Of a DNA stretch of 64,000 bases, positions 23,851 to 33,590 are shown in pieces. Numbering within the stretch: position 1 is the first letter of the stretch; every line of letters starts with the position of its first letter. The translations under genes were made by a program, and so were the position numbers. Origin of the DNA: Phytophthora hibernalis (lineage: Eukaryota > Oomycota > Peronosporomycetes > Peronosporales > Peronosporaceae); assembly GCA_012656075.1 (NCBI GenBank), contig JAAKBF010000010.1:186001-250000 (forward strand), read 5' to 3'. The notes beneath the pieces are model-generated. The model was given only the letters and a program-made list of their open reading frames with translations. It had not been told where the DNA came from and did no database searches.

Positions 23851-24100
23851 TGTATTGATTGTACGGAACGGAAATAAAGTAGTTTGTGCTGTCAGACGGC
23901 ACACGCCGGCGCGGTGGACACGAGTTGTCACCAACGGCCTGGCGGGCTTTGGCGCAATTGGAATTGTGTCGACCAACCCCGACGTGCAGGGGCACAAGAA
24001 GACGCGTTACAATGCTATTCATGTTCTACTACACTCAAGATCACTAAGTAGTACTAAGTTAGTACAGTGAGGGAAACGAATCCTGGAGCTGTTTTTACAT
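23851..24100. other. Boundary between repeat region and gene-dense region
   Basis: No gene and no recognisable repeat. To the left all sequence is repeat-like. To the right begins an unbroken series of housekeeping genes. Confidence 0.5.
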
Positions 24101-24209
24101 GTTATTAATACGAAAAGTCGAATGTATTTTCTTAACAGTATAAATATTGATTTTGTTATTAGTACGAAAAGTCGAATGTTTTTTCTTAACAGTTTAAAAT
24201 ATTGATTTT
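24101..24209 (+). repeat. 54-bp tandem duplication just upstream of the TCD gene
   Basis: The unit at 24101-24154 is repeated at 24155-24209 with four differences (a 54-nt and a 55-nt copy). Each carries ACGAAAAGTCGAATGT and TTCTTAACAGT. It ends 48 bp before the start codon at 24258, so it makes up the proximal promoter. An 11-bp palindrome, CGTGGACCACG, follows at 24229-24239. Confidence 0.85.
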
Positions 24210-24257
24210 GTCCAGTGCATTATTTTTCGTGGACCACGAATCGTGGTTGATAGACAA

Positions 24258-25684
24258 ATGGTCAAGACGGTGGTGGGCAGCGGCCAACTCGCTGCGGCGT
24301 TCGGCGTGGGTATGGCAGCTGCAATCGCAGCCCAATTCGTGTACCGGACCGTTCTCAGGCGTCGCAATGGCAGCACCAACGCGGCCAAATCCGCGACGGG
24401 GACCGAAGCCGCGGCGCAGGAGCTGCTGGAGGAGCAGATGTCTCGCATCGCCGCCTTTTTCGGTCCCGAGGGCTTCGCTAAGCTCAAAGACGCGTTCGTG
24501 GTGGTCGTGGGTCTGGGCGGCGTTGGTTCTCATGCTGCGCACATGTTGGCGCGCTCGGGTGTGGGCAAGCTGCGGCTTGTGGACTTTGACAACGTGACGC
24601 TGTCGTCGCTCAACCGCCACGCGGTGGCCACGCGCGCCGACGTGGGGCTGTCCAAGGTGGCGGCCATGAAGCGCCACCTACTGGAGATCGTGCCGGACTG
24701 CAAGATCGAAGGCATGGCCGTGATGTTCGAGGCGGGCAGTGCAAACGAGCTCCTGGAAGGTGAGAGAGGAGCTTTCATGAAGTAGCGGAGACCGTGACAC
24801 TTTATTGAGGTGGTGCCTTTGTGGGTAACCAGGTAACCCGACCTACGTGCTGGACTGCATTGACGATGTGAAGACCAAGTGCTCGCTGCTGGAGACTGTG
24901 ACCCGCAAGAAACTCAAGGTGATCACGGCCACGGGGGCAGGCGCCAAGGCCGACCCGACGCGTCTGCAGATCGGCGCGCTCAAGGAAGCTGTCCGTACGT
25001 GACGGTTGTTGTTTGGTGAGTGATACCTTGATGCTGATATTCTTGCGATGTTGTGTAGGTGACCCGCTTGCGACGAAGATCCGCTACGTTTTGAAGAAGA
25101 AGGGCGTTGCGTCGTCGGAGATCACGACCGTTTTCTCGAGCGAGAAGAGCGTGTGCAAGCTGCTGCCTCTGGATACCGAGCAGGCGGAGAACCCCGAGGA
25201 GTTCGGCAACGTGGACAACTTCCGCATTCGCGTGATCCCCGTGCTGGGCACGATGCCCGCGCTTTTCGGACAGTCTATGGCTGCGTATGTGCTGTGTGAT
25301 TTGGCCGGCCAGAAGTTCACCCCGGAGGCGGTGGCGCGGCTTTCCCGCGACCAGCGCAACAAGCTGTACCAGAAGCTGCAGCAGCGCGAGCACGTGCTGT
25401 TCAACGAAGGCCACAAGCTTCAACTGGAGAAGGACGAGGTCGAGTTCATCTACCAGGAGATCTGGCGGGGACGCAGCTCCGTGGGTAGATCGAGAAACGG
25501 CGGCCATGACCGTCTGTACCTGGCGCGTTGGCGGGCGGACCGACCGCTGCACCCCGACAATGTGGTGTACCTGACGACGACGGAGCTCGCCATTCTAGAC
25601 AAGGACGGCGTCGACGGTTTCGACCCGGAAGTTGTTGCTCGCATTGATGCACGACTGGTTCAATTCGGCAGCTGGGCTGAGTAG
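24258..25684 (+). CDS. tRNA threonylcarbamoyladenosine dehydratase (TcdA/Tcd1-2 family)
   Basis: Predicted to cyclise t6A37 of ANN-decoding tRNAs to ct6A, using ATP. Exons are 24258-24759, 24833-24994 and 25059-25684, giving 429 residues with every junction in frame. The N-terminus has a hydrophobic helix of about 20 residues (AAAFGVGMAAAIAAQFV) followed by basic residues. This fits the outer mitochondrial membrane anchor of yeast Tcd1/Tcd2 and is absent in bacterial TcdA. The E1-like ThiF domain shows GLGGVGSH (nucleotide binding), DFDNVTLSSLNRHAV and, near residue 220, RDPLATKIR. The start is the ATG at 24258; an upstream in-frame GTG is not used. It shares its left side with repeat DNA and is followed by the phosphatase gene on the same strand. 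Confidence 0.93.
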
Positions 25685-25771
25685 AATCGTCCATCTAGAA
25701 AAGCTCGTGCTACTGGGACGGTAGTCGAGCTTGCATGTATCGCCACTTTAGGTGAATAGACGTGGTCCAAA

Positions 25772-27386
25772 ATGGACATTTCACGGTGCTTCTTCGTTCT
25801 GCGACATGTGCCGAGTACGTCATACAGGGTTTATCTTGGTTTTTGTATGCTTTCAGCCGTTACGCGGTCTATCCCTCCAGTTAGCAATCCCCTCGAGCTC
25901 ACCAAGCAGAAATCCTCCAGCATGACCACCAAAGTGACCCAGAGACTGACCGCCGCGTCCTTCAAACAGTGGATCCAGAAGCTGGACGCCTTCCTCTTTG
26001 ACTGCGATGGAGGTGCGTGGCCCATTGTCGTTTGATAGCGACACGGAGACTGACGATTCGGATACGTGTGTCAGTGTTGTGGTGTGGAGCTGCCCCCATT
26101 GAGGGCGCTGCCAACATGATCACCCTGCTGCGCTCACTCAACAAGCGTGTGGTGTTTGTGGTGGGTTCAACATGTAGTGGATTCAGTATTTGGAAGTGTC
26201 GGGAGATTGACCCGCATGGGGATTTTGTGCTTTCGTGAAGACCAACAACGCTACCAACAGCCGTGCCACCTACGTGAAGAAGCTCGGTGGGTGGTGAATT
26301 TCCCCAAATATGTTGATATTCGAGACTTACAGGGGTTCTGGTTGATGGGTTACAGCTTCGCATGGCATCACTGCTGTCGAGGCCGACATCGTCACGTGAG
26401 TCGCGCATTGGTTGATGAAATTCGTGGTTGGAGAGTATGCGTGCTGATGCTGATGCTATCGTGCAGTTCGGCATGGGCCACGGTGCAGTACATGAAGCAA
26501 CACAAGATTGAAGGCAAGGTGTACATGGTGGGCGAGGTCGGTCTGAAGACCGAGCTGGAGCTGGAGGGCTACCAGGTCAGCGGCCTGGAGCACAGCGACA
26601 TCAAGGGGCTCCCACACATCCCGGATATTGACATGGAGACGAAGGCGGTCGTCTGCGGTTTAGACCGGTATGATATTCATTTGATTTGTTTGATAGTAGC
26701 TTCTTGAGCTGACGTGCTTGTGATATTTTTCAGATACTTCACGTACTACAAGATGGCCTACGCCACGGCATGTGTCCGCCAGATCCCGGGCTGCCACTTC
26801 ATTGGCACCAACCCGTAAGTTTGTTTATGAACGATGTACTCAACCATGCCAAGATTCCGCTCACCCAATTCATTGTTGATGTTTGTGTAGTGACCAGACG
26901 TTCCCGGCGGACGGTGCTATCATCCCGGGCGGTGGTTCCCTCGTTCACATGCTGGAGTGCGCCATTGGCCAGTACGTTGTACTGTTTTGAGTCCTATAGG
27001 TTTTTGTCGCGCTAACTCGTTTGCCATCAATTGTGTTCTTGCAGCCCACCTGAGGCTGTGTGCGGTAAGCCGTCGCAAGACTTGCTGCAAACCATTATCG
27101 CCACGTACAACCTCGATCCCTCGCGCACGTGCATGGTACGAAGCTGCAATTGCTATTTAATAGTAGCGCCGAGTTTGACCATTTCGCTGTTAACTAGGTT
27201 GGCGACCGCCTTTCGACAGACATTGAGTTTGGCAACGCTGGCGGCCTGAACACGCTGCTCGTCCTGACTGGAATCACGCAAGAGTCGGAGCTGGGCAGCA
27301 TCGACAACGCTGTCCATGTGCCTGACCACTACATCGACTCGGTTGATGTGATCAACCAGCTTCACGCCGAGACCCTTGACAACTAG
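25772..27386 (+). CDS. HAD phosphatase of the phosphoglycolate / p-nitrophenyl phosphatase family
   Basis: Nine exons: 25772 (or 25922)-26012, 26075-26160, 26241-26286, 26356-26395, 26467-26667, 26734-26814, 26891-26971, 27045-27135 and 27198-27386. All phases agree. The HAD signature is complete: nucleophile loop FDCDGVLW, then the TNNATNSR loop that marks the C2-capped PGP subgroup, the lysine loop GKPSQ, and MVGDRLSTDI for metal binding. Family members hydrolyse 2-phosphoglycolate or related small phosphates, removing metabolic by-products. The first ATG (25772) would add 50 residues that could be a mitochondrial presequence (351 aa in total). The ATG at 25922 gives the usual length, 301 aa, and I slightly prefer it. 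No frame errors. Confidence 0.92.
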
Positions 27387-27595
27387 AGTTGTTTGTTGTC
27401 AACATGGCGTGCTTGCGTGCTCTGGTACTTGAGATAGGCATCGACAACTTCAATCGCTAGTGCTGGTTCAATACAATAGATGCAATCGAATCGACGTGAA
27501 TGTTGCCGTACCGAATCACGGTATGAAGTTCATTCGGATGGCTAAATGACCACGATAATACCTTACACTATAAACACCCGAAACTAATTGTTGTG

Positions 27596-29888
27596 CTATG
27601 GTGACATGTTCCCGGGCGTCTTCGTCTTGAGTCGCGGAATGGTTCCACTACTGTTCACAAAAGCGTCGAACATGGAAAAACCACCGCTACTTGCAGCGGT
27701 ATTGGCGCCACCTCCAGGAATGCCAAACCTGTTAACGTTGGCAGTCTTCTTCGGACGAACAGGGGCTGAATTCATCCGACGCGTTGCTTTCGCTGTCGTA
27801 TCTACAGAGGCGCGACTTTCTGCAGCTGGAGACGCAGCCCTCGGTTTTACGAGAGATGAAGCGATCACTGGTGACATTAATGGAGTTGGTGTCCGAAGGA
27901 AGCGAGGCATTGGTGACTTGGTCAATCGCTTCGTAATCTCAAGGAATTGCAGCTTTTTGGTGGGCGTCACATCCTCGTCTACGGCTTCCCTTGGTCTCTT
28001 TCGCATCGGTGCTCTCACATGTCCCGGGAGTCATTGTCGCTCATAAGGCCGCTGCTGTTCAAACTGATGTTCAAGTCGCCATCCTCAATGTCCTCATTCC
28101 GCCGAGGCGCGTCCGGCTCTGCTGGATCACTCGCAAAATCCTTCTGAAATTCTGCATGCTTTGCTGCCAATGTCTTTGTTGCTGCTTTAGTCTGGGCCAT
28201 CTTCGTCTTTTTGCCCAACACTTTTGGAGTGTTCATATCTTGCATCTTGCTCATCCGAGCGAGCAGCTCAGCATTTGCTAGTCGCTGCTTGATCGTCATT
28301 TTTCCACCCTTTCCTCCTGTTTTCTTTTTTACTGTCGGTGCTATAGCATTTTCCTCTTCATCCACGGGTGAATTTGCCTTCATTTGGGGTTTTGTCTTGC
28401 CCTGTGTACCCCTGCTTGCTTTAGCGGTGCCGTCCGCTGCTGCTGCTGTTTTAGCTTTGCCAGTTATAGCACCCTCCTTCGGCTTAATCGCAATCGTGGA
28501 ATTCGCTACAGCCATCATCAAGCTTTTACCTGCAAAAGCATTACCTGCTTTCGCCGCCCCGTTTCGACGCTTCAAATGCTTCTTCGGGGTTGATATTGAC
28601 AGTGGCATCGGCTCAGGTTCGGAATCGGAATCGGCTTCATCGTTATCGTCCTGCTCAGCACGAGCGGCAGCTTTAGCGACCTTCGCTTGTCGTTTTGCCT
28701 CCGCATTCGAAAAGTTAAAATCCAGAGACGGCCCTCCCTTCTTCGCAAACCGCTTCTGCGGCGTCGGCACCTTTTTCTTCGAAGGCGACGGCTGTGCTCG
28801 CTTCGGAGAATCCTGCGCAACCGGCAAAATCAAGCTCACCACTGACGGCCCATCATCAATATCCGAGTCGCTGCCCTTGTCGAACATATCGACTAGTCCA
28901 TCATCCGGCAGCTCCAGCGGCGGGCTATCATATCCGCCAAGCTCAGTCTGGTTCTCCTCTGAAAACGACTCATCTTCCGGTTGCATCGTTGCCGGTAAGC
29001 TAACAGGCGTGATCCTCTTAGTTTTCGTCTTCTTGGCCTGCTTTGTGTGCACCTTGGACTTAGCCGACTCCTCCTCGTCCGTCTGTGAGTCGCTGGTCGC
29101 CACCTGCTTCAGCTTCTTCTTCTTCGCCGCTTTCAGCTTCTTTCTTTCCTTAAGAGCTGCTTCCTTCTCTAGTCCACGACGTAAGGCCACCTCCTGTGCC
29201 GTCACTATCTTCTTCTTTTTCTTCTCCGCTTTCAGCCTCTCCTTTTTTCTCGCCGCAAGGCCTCCTCCTGTTCCGCTGCCAGCTCACGCAACTTCTTCTT
29301 TTTCTTCTCCGCTTTCAGCTTCTCTTTTCACGTCGCAAGGCCTCCTCTTTCTTCACTTCTAGCTCACGGATCTTTTCTTCTGCTTTTCTGCTTTCAACCT
29401 CTCCTTCACCCGTAAGGCCTCCTCTTTCTCCGCTTCTAGCTCACGTAGCCTCTTCTTCTGTGTCTCCGCTTTCAACCTCTCCTTTTCACGTCGCAAGACC
29501 TCCGCTTTCTCCGCTTCCAGCTCGAGGATCTTCTGCTTCTCCGCTCTCAACCTCTCCTTCTCCCTTTCACGTCGTAGGGCCTCCTGCTCTGCTTCCTGCT
29601 CCTCCTTCTCCTGCTGCTTGAGACGGTGCAGCTGGCGTTGATACCGCAGCTCTTCCTTCTCCATTTCCTCTATCATCATAAACTGCTGCCAGGTTTTCTG
29701 CAGTCGCTGGTGCCGTAGGTCGATGGCTTTCCACTATACACAATAACAAGAGCAGTGTAAGCGTTGCACAAGCGATATCTCAGCTTATAGGGACACTACA
29801 AACGTACTTCCAGGTTGTACGCCTCCAGCAGGATTTCCTCCGGGTACGGACCGCCCACATGGTCCGTGAAGCGGTCTGGAGGCCCCAT
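27596..29888 (-). CDS. Lysine/glutamate-rich coiled-coil protein, function unknown
   Basis: Exon 1 is 29888-29808 (MGPPDRFTDHVGG start, stop codon just upstream) and exon 2 starts at 29733. A long charged coiled coil follows, made of about five 26-residue repeats built on RREKERLKAEKQKK and ELEAEKEEAL (29640-29200). Then comes a lysine-rich region with acidic patches (to 28020) and a basic Pro/Ser-rich tail ending GNMSP at 27596. The frame must be advanced by one base four times: three within the repeats (near 29374, 29325, 29246) and once near 28024. With these it is about 740 residues. The unspliced N-terminus (PYPEEILLEAYNLE) looks conserved. A nuclear or cytoskeletal role is only a guess from composition, and no named family was recognised. 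Confidence 0.7.
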
Positions 29889-30242
29889 CCGCGTCTACGC
29901 CACCACCTCGTGCGTTAATGGCGGTCGGAATTTCAAAAATGCATGTTCATTTCAGTTAAGCGCTGTAACTTATCAGTTTCATGTGGCACACACGTACCAA
30001 CATATCTCCCTCTACAAGAACAACACACTTAACAGAAAGCTATCTACCCGCTGCACCATATCATTTTCATGTGGCGAACACGAAGTTAAATATTTTCATG
30101 TGGTACACACGTTGTTGAAGCCGTTCTTGTGCAGAGATGAAAGAGACATGTCTCCCTCTACAAGCACGCAGCATAATCCCTCTTTCAGAAATTACAGACC
30201 CAGAAAGGAGTCAGTCGATACATAAACCAAGATACAAGCAAC
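29889..30242. promoter_or_regulatory. Divergent promoter with repeated motifs
   Basis: This 354-bp region separates the lysine-rich gene (minus) from ARPC1 (plus). It contains three copies of TTTCATGTGGnnnACACG (29977-29994, 30065-30082, 30094-30111) and two copies of TCTCCCTCTACAAG (30006-30019 and 30151-30164). Repeated, spaced motifs of this kind suggest transcription-factor sites. No experimental support is visible. Confidence 0.55.
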
Positions 30243-31882
30243 ATGGCAGTGGGGGCGACGCGAATCTCTTCCAGCTCGCGGGCGGCATCTCGTGCCACGC
30301 GTGGAACAAGGACCGCTCAAGCTGGCGCTGTGCCCCAACTCGAACGAGATCTGGATCTTCTCTGGCTGCCACGCGCCCGACACGCTGCAGTGGCGCAAGG
30401 AGGCGGTGTTGACGGAGCACGACATGCTCGTGTCGGGGCTGGATTGGTCGCCTGTGCACGACCAGCTGGTGTCCTGCGCGCACGACCGCAGCGCCTTCGT
30501 GTGGAAGTACGAGGCCGCCTACCGCCAGTGGAAGCCGCTGCTGGTGCTGCTGCGCATCACGCGCGCCGCCACGAACGTCAAGTGGAGTCCCAACGGTGGG
30601 TTTAATGAAGACAAAGGTGCAATCAATTGCTGACGCTGTGGCTTTATACAGGCTTGAAGTTTGCAGTGAGCAGCGGTGCCAAGTGCGTGTCCGTGTGCAC
30701 GTACCAGGAGGCGGAGAACTGGTGGGTGAGCAAGATGATCAAGAAGCACAAGTCCACGTACGTTGCAGTGATTGCAATAGCTTCAACTTGACAATTACTG
30801 ACGGTGTGTTATCGGTTATTGCAGGGTCACGGACTTGGACTGGCACCCGAACAGCCAACTGCTTGTGACCGGCAGCACAGACCTCAAGTGCCGCGTCTTC
30901 TCGGCGCACGTGAGCGACGTCGATGGACCAGAGGACGCCGGTCCGTTTGAAGCTCTGCCGCCGTTCGGAGAGCCGCTGGCGGAGTTTGACAATGCCAGTG
31001 CCTGGGTGAACGCCGTGGCGTGGTCCCCCAAGGGCGACTGCCTTGCGTTTGCCGGTCAGGGCTCGTCCATTCACATCGTTCACTTTGGCGCGCCTGGCGA
31101 GTACCCGACGGTCCAGGTAGTTGAAGTTGCTGGGTGGAATTGTTATTTTTGAGGTGTGCTGACGTTTCGTTGTTGCAATAGTCGATCCGGTTCTCGCACC
31201 TGCCGTTGATGCGCATCATGTTCCTCTCGAACTCTGCGATCGTTGGTGTGGGCTACGATTTCAACCCGCTGCTGTTTTCGCAGGATGCCAACAACTTCTG
31301 GTACGAAGATGAAATGATTGGACCTTGCTTGATCGGGCTAATCGTTTTTCGACAAATGCGCAGGTCGTTCTCCGAATTTGTCGACAAGAAGCCCGCGGAA
31401 GGCGCTGTGAAGCGCAACGCGGGTGGCTTCAACGCTGGTAAGTGCAAAGGTTATTGCGTGGATCGAGCACTGAATGCATATTAACGATTGCTTTGTCTCA
31501 ACCTCGCAGCTCGAAGCCTGTTCGAAAGCAAGGTGACGCGTGGCCAATCGTCTGATGCTACTGAGCACGATAAGAATATGCTGTGGATGTACGTTTAGTC
31601 GATGATGTCGGAACTCGGTGTCGTCTTTTTACTAAACTTTTCTCCCGTGTACTCATCGCAGGAAACACGCGAGCAACATCACATGCATCCAGTCGTACAC
31701 GCGTTCTGCCTCAGGAAGTGTGTCGGAATTCTCCACCTCAGGTACGGTTCACTACTTTACATGCGTTGTTATCGTTATTAGACGTGCGGATGTGTAACTC
31801 CTATTCCTTAGCGCTTGACGGTCGTGTTGTCCTGTGGAAGCTCGGAAGCCTGAATGTGGAAATGAGCAAGCTGCGCCTGTAA
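30243..31882 (+). CDS. ARPC1: Arp2/3 complex subunit 1 (ARPC1, WD40)
   Basis: A WD40 subunit of the actin-nucleating Arp2/3 complex. Eight exons: 30243-30595, 30652-30757, 30825-31116, 31182-31300, 31364-31437, 31510-31588, 31662-31741 and 31812-31882, about 391 aa. Diagnostic ARPC1 stretches are ISCHAWNKDR at the N-terminus, the DRSAFVW repeat, LVLLRITRAATNVKWSPN, WWVSKMIKKHKSTVTDLDWHP, and a C-terminal LDGRVVLWKL repeat. Two one-base losses must be assumed in exon 1: in the G run at 30251-30255 and near 30316 (between KDR and KLALCP). All later exons agree in phase. The conservation around the breaks makes a real pseudogene unlikely. Conserved Arp2/3 fits an actin-rich, tip-growing organism. 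Confidence 0.92.
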
Positions 31883-32054
31883 GATGGTGCGCGGTACCCG
31901 ACAAAGTAAAAAGAGCTCACACCCGTTGACTCAAAAACAGCATGCGTTAGCATCTCCATGAGGTGCAAGAAAAACAAACAAGATACAACAAGACCATGAA
32001 AGCGAGCATTTCAACTTGTCTGTCGTGCCTCTTTCTACAAGGCCAACAACACCT

Positions 32055-33425
32055 CTATTCGTACATCCGCTTAAGTCGTCTAAAGTCTTGGCGATATTGG
32101 TTCTCAACCATAGACGCGTGACGGAAGTCCTTCCACTCAGGGAACTCCGTGAGCAGAACCTTCGGGTCGAACGAAAGCAGTTGCTGGATGCCCTGGCTAA
32201 CGTCATTCAGTGTGCGCGCGAGATCGATGTGGTCTGGGTTCAAATACATCCGCTGCAGCTCAAGCAGCTCATAACTGCTGCGCAGGAACAGGATCGAGTA
32301 CTCGCACACTCGCCCAGTCTTCGCACGCAACAACAGGTCGCATGAATCTGCCACCAGTTTGTGGATGCGCATAAATACCAAGTGGTCATGGGCCACGATC
32401 TCCAGAGCGTCCGACAGCGTCTCGAGCGCCACGGACAGCGCAGAAGCAGCACTCTCCGGGTTCGTCTTGATAATCTCCTCTGCGCCCACCAGCACCTTCT
32501 CCAGGTCCTGCATACCTGGTTTCACGCCTCCACTTTCATCTGCCGCACCCGGCGGCGGAGGCAGCACACTGTCGCCTCGCCTACAAAGCTCACAGCCGCA
32601 CCTGAATCCAAACTGCTCCCACAGGTTCTTCTGCCGGTTCTCGCGACTTTGCTCGCGCGGGTACAAATACGAAATGGTAAGCTGCTCGCCCTTGGCGATG
32701 GGTCGGGCCACCCGCACCTCGGACACGCCGCCTGTCGGCCCCGCGTCCTCCGGCGTGAACTTGACACAGTTCGGGTTGCAGTCGTGATTGAACATGGCGT
32801 TGTACAAGAACACACCACTGTCGAACGCGTTGCACTGCATGGCGAACACGTTCTGCAGCACCTGATCGTGCGACAGGGGCAGCTCGCTGAAGTTTCGGCA
32901 CAACTCGTCGATCTGCGGGCCGAACTTGGCTCTGCCTGCAGTCAGTAGCTCCTCAGGCAGTTCACTCAGCTCCTCCGGGTACAAGTGGCCCAGATGCTCC
33001 ATGATGTCGACGTAATCCGGTCTCGACAGCACCGACTCCATCGTGGCCAGAAAGAACTCCGGGTCCGACGTGGCCACGTCACTCGGCCAAGGGATGTACA
33101 CCTGCTCCACGAGCACCTGCGTGCCTGGTGCGAGGTCCCGTGTGGCCACATAACCTCTCGATCCTCCGACGCCATTGAAGCTGGTCGACAGGTCCACGGG
33201 CCCCACCGCCAGCGGCTTCACGTCGTCCCAAGGCTCGTACAGACTGCGCACAACTTGACTCGAGGCTTCTTCCTCCTGCTTCTCAGCGACTGGACGTGCA
33301 ACAGGAACTGAGACGATGTGTACAACCGCATGCGGCATCACGACTGAAGCTGACGTCTCCTCGTCGCTGCTGTCGTCGTCGAAGAGCCCGAACGCGGCCT
33401 GCACCGACGCACTCTTGCCACTCAT
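32055..33425 (-). CDS. SET-domain protein lysine methyltransferase, SMYD-like without MYND finger
   Basis: A single exon of 456 residues (ATG at 33425). The SET domain spans roughly residues 60-310: the N-terminal SET strand GSRGYVATRDL, the core NHDCNPNC (AdoMet-binding Asn-His), then GEQLTISYLYP with the catalytic-site Tyr, and a post-SET cysteine cluster CGCELC. A helical C-terminal region of about 140 residues follows, as in SMYD-type enzymes. No MYND zinc finger interrupts the SET domain. The substrate is unknown (histone or non-histone). It is divergent from the pogo-derived gene, with 165 bp between start codons, and its 3' end lies 172 bp from that of ARPC1. The reading frame is intact. 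Confidence 0.85.
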   Translation of the reverse strand: MSGKSASVQAAFGLFDDDSSDEETSASVVMPHAVVHIVSVPVARPVAEKQEEEASSQVVRSLYEPWDDVKPLAVGPVDLSTSFNGVGGSRGYVATRDLAPGTQVLVEQVYIPWPSDVATSDPEFFLATMESVLSRPDYVDIMEHLGHLYPEELSELPEELLTAGRAKFGPQIDELCRNFSELPLSHDQVLQNVFAMQCNAFDSGVFLYNAMFNHDCNPNCVKFTPEDAGPTGGVSEVRVARPIAKGEQLTISYLYPREQSRENRQKNLWEQFGFRCGCELCRRGDSVLPPPPGAADESGGVKPGMQDLEKVLVGAEEIIKTNPESAASALSVALETLSDALEIVAHDHLVFMRIHKLVADSCDLLLRAKTGRVCEYSILFLRSSYELLELQRMYLNPDHIDLARTLNDVSQGIQQLLSFDPKVLLTEFPEWKDFRHASMVENQYRQDFRRLKRMYE

Positions 33426-33590
33426 GACGCTCTGGTTGGTTTGCAATTGAAGCTCAATGATTGTCCAGTTATGTACATTCACATCAAAGATATCGTAATG
33501 ATTGCATCTCTTCATGTATCCTCCACAATCCACCCGCCATACAAAGGCCAAGTGAACTCTCGAATTACCGACTCCTGGGTTTTGCGCGCC

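Noticed and set aside
1..24000. Secreted RXLR or Crinkler effector genes in the repeat-rich part
   Set aside because: Looked for short ORFs with a signal peptide followed by RXLR/EER or LXLFLAK. None was found among the open frames.
24243..24257. GTG start for the TCD gene
   Set aside because: Nuclear genes of eukaryotes start at ATG. The ATG at 24258 is five codons downstream and directly precedes the membrane anchor.
28211..29362. A 383-codon open frame on the plus strand
   Set aside because: It is the antisense of the lysine-rich coiled-coil gene. Its Phe/Ser/Leu-rich translation is the mirror of Lys/Glu codons, and the minus strand has the ATG, intron and repeats.
30243..31882. ARPC1, Sec8, SKI3 and others as pseudogenes
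   Set aside because: Each has single, isolated one-base changes with conserved protein on both sides, correct splice sites and no premature stops in the corrected frames. Sequence error is the simpler explanation.
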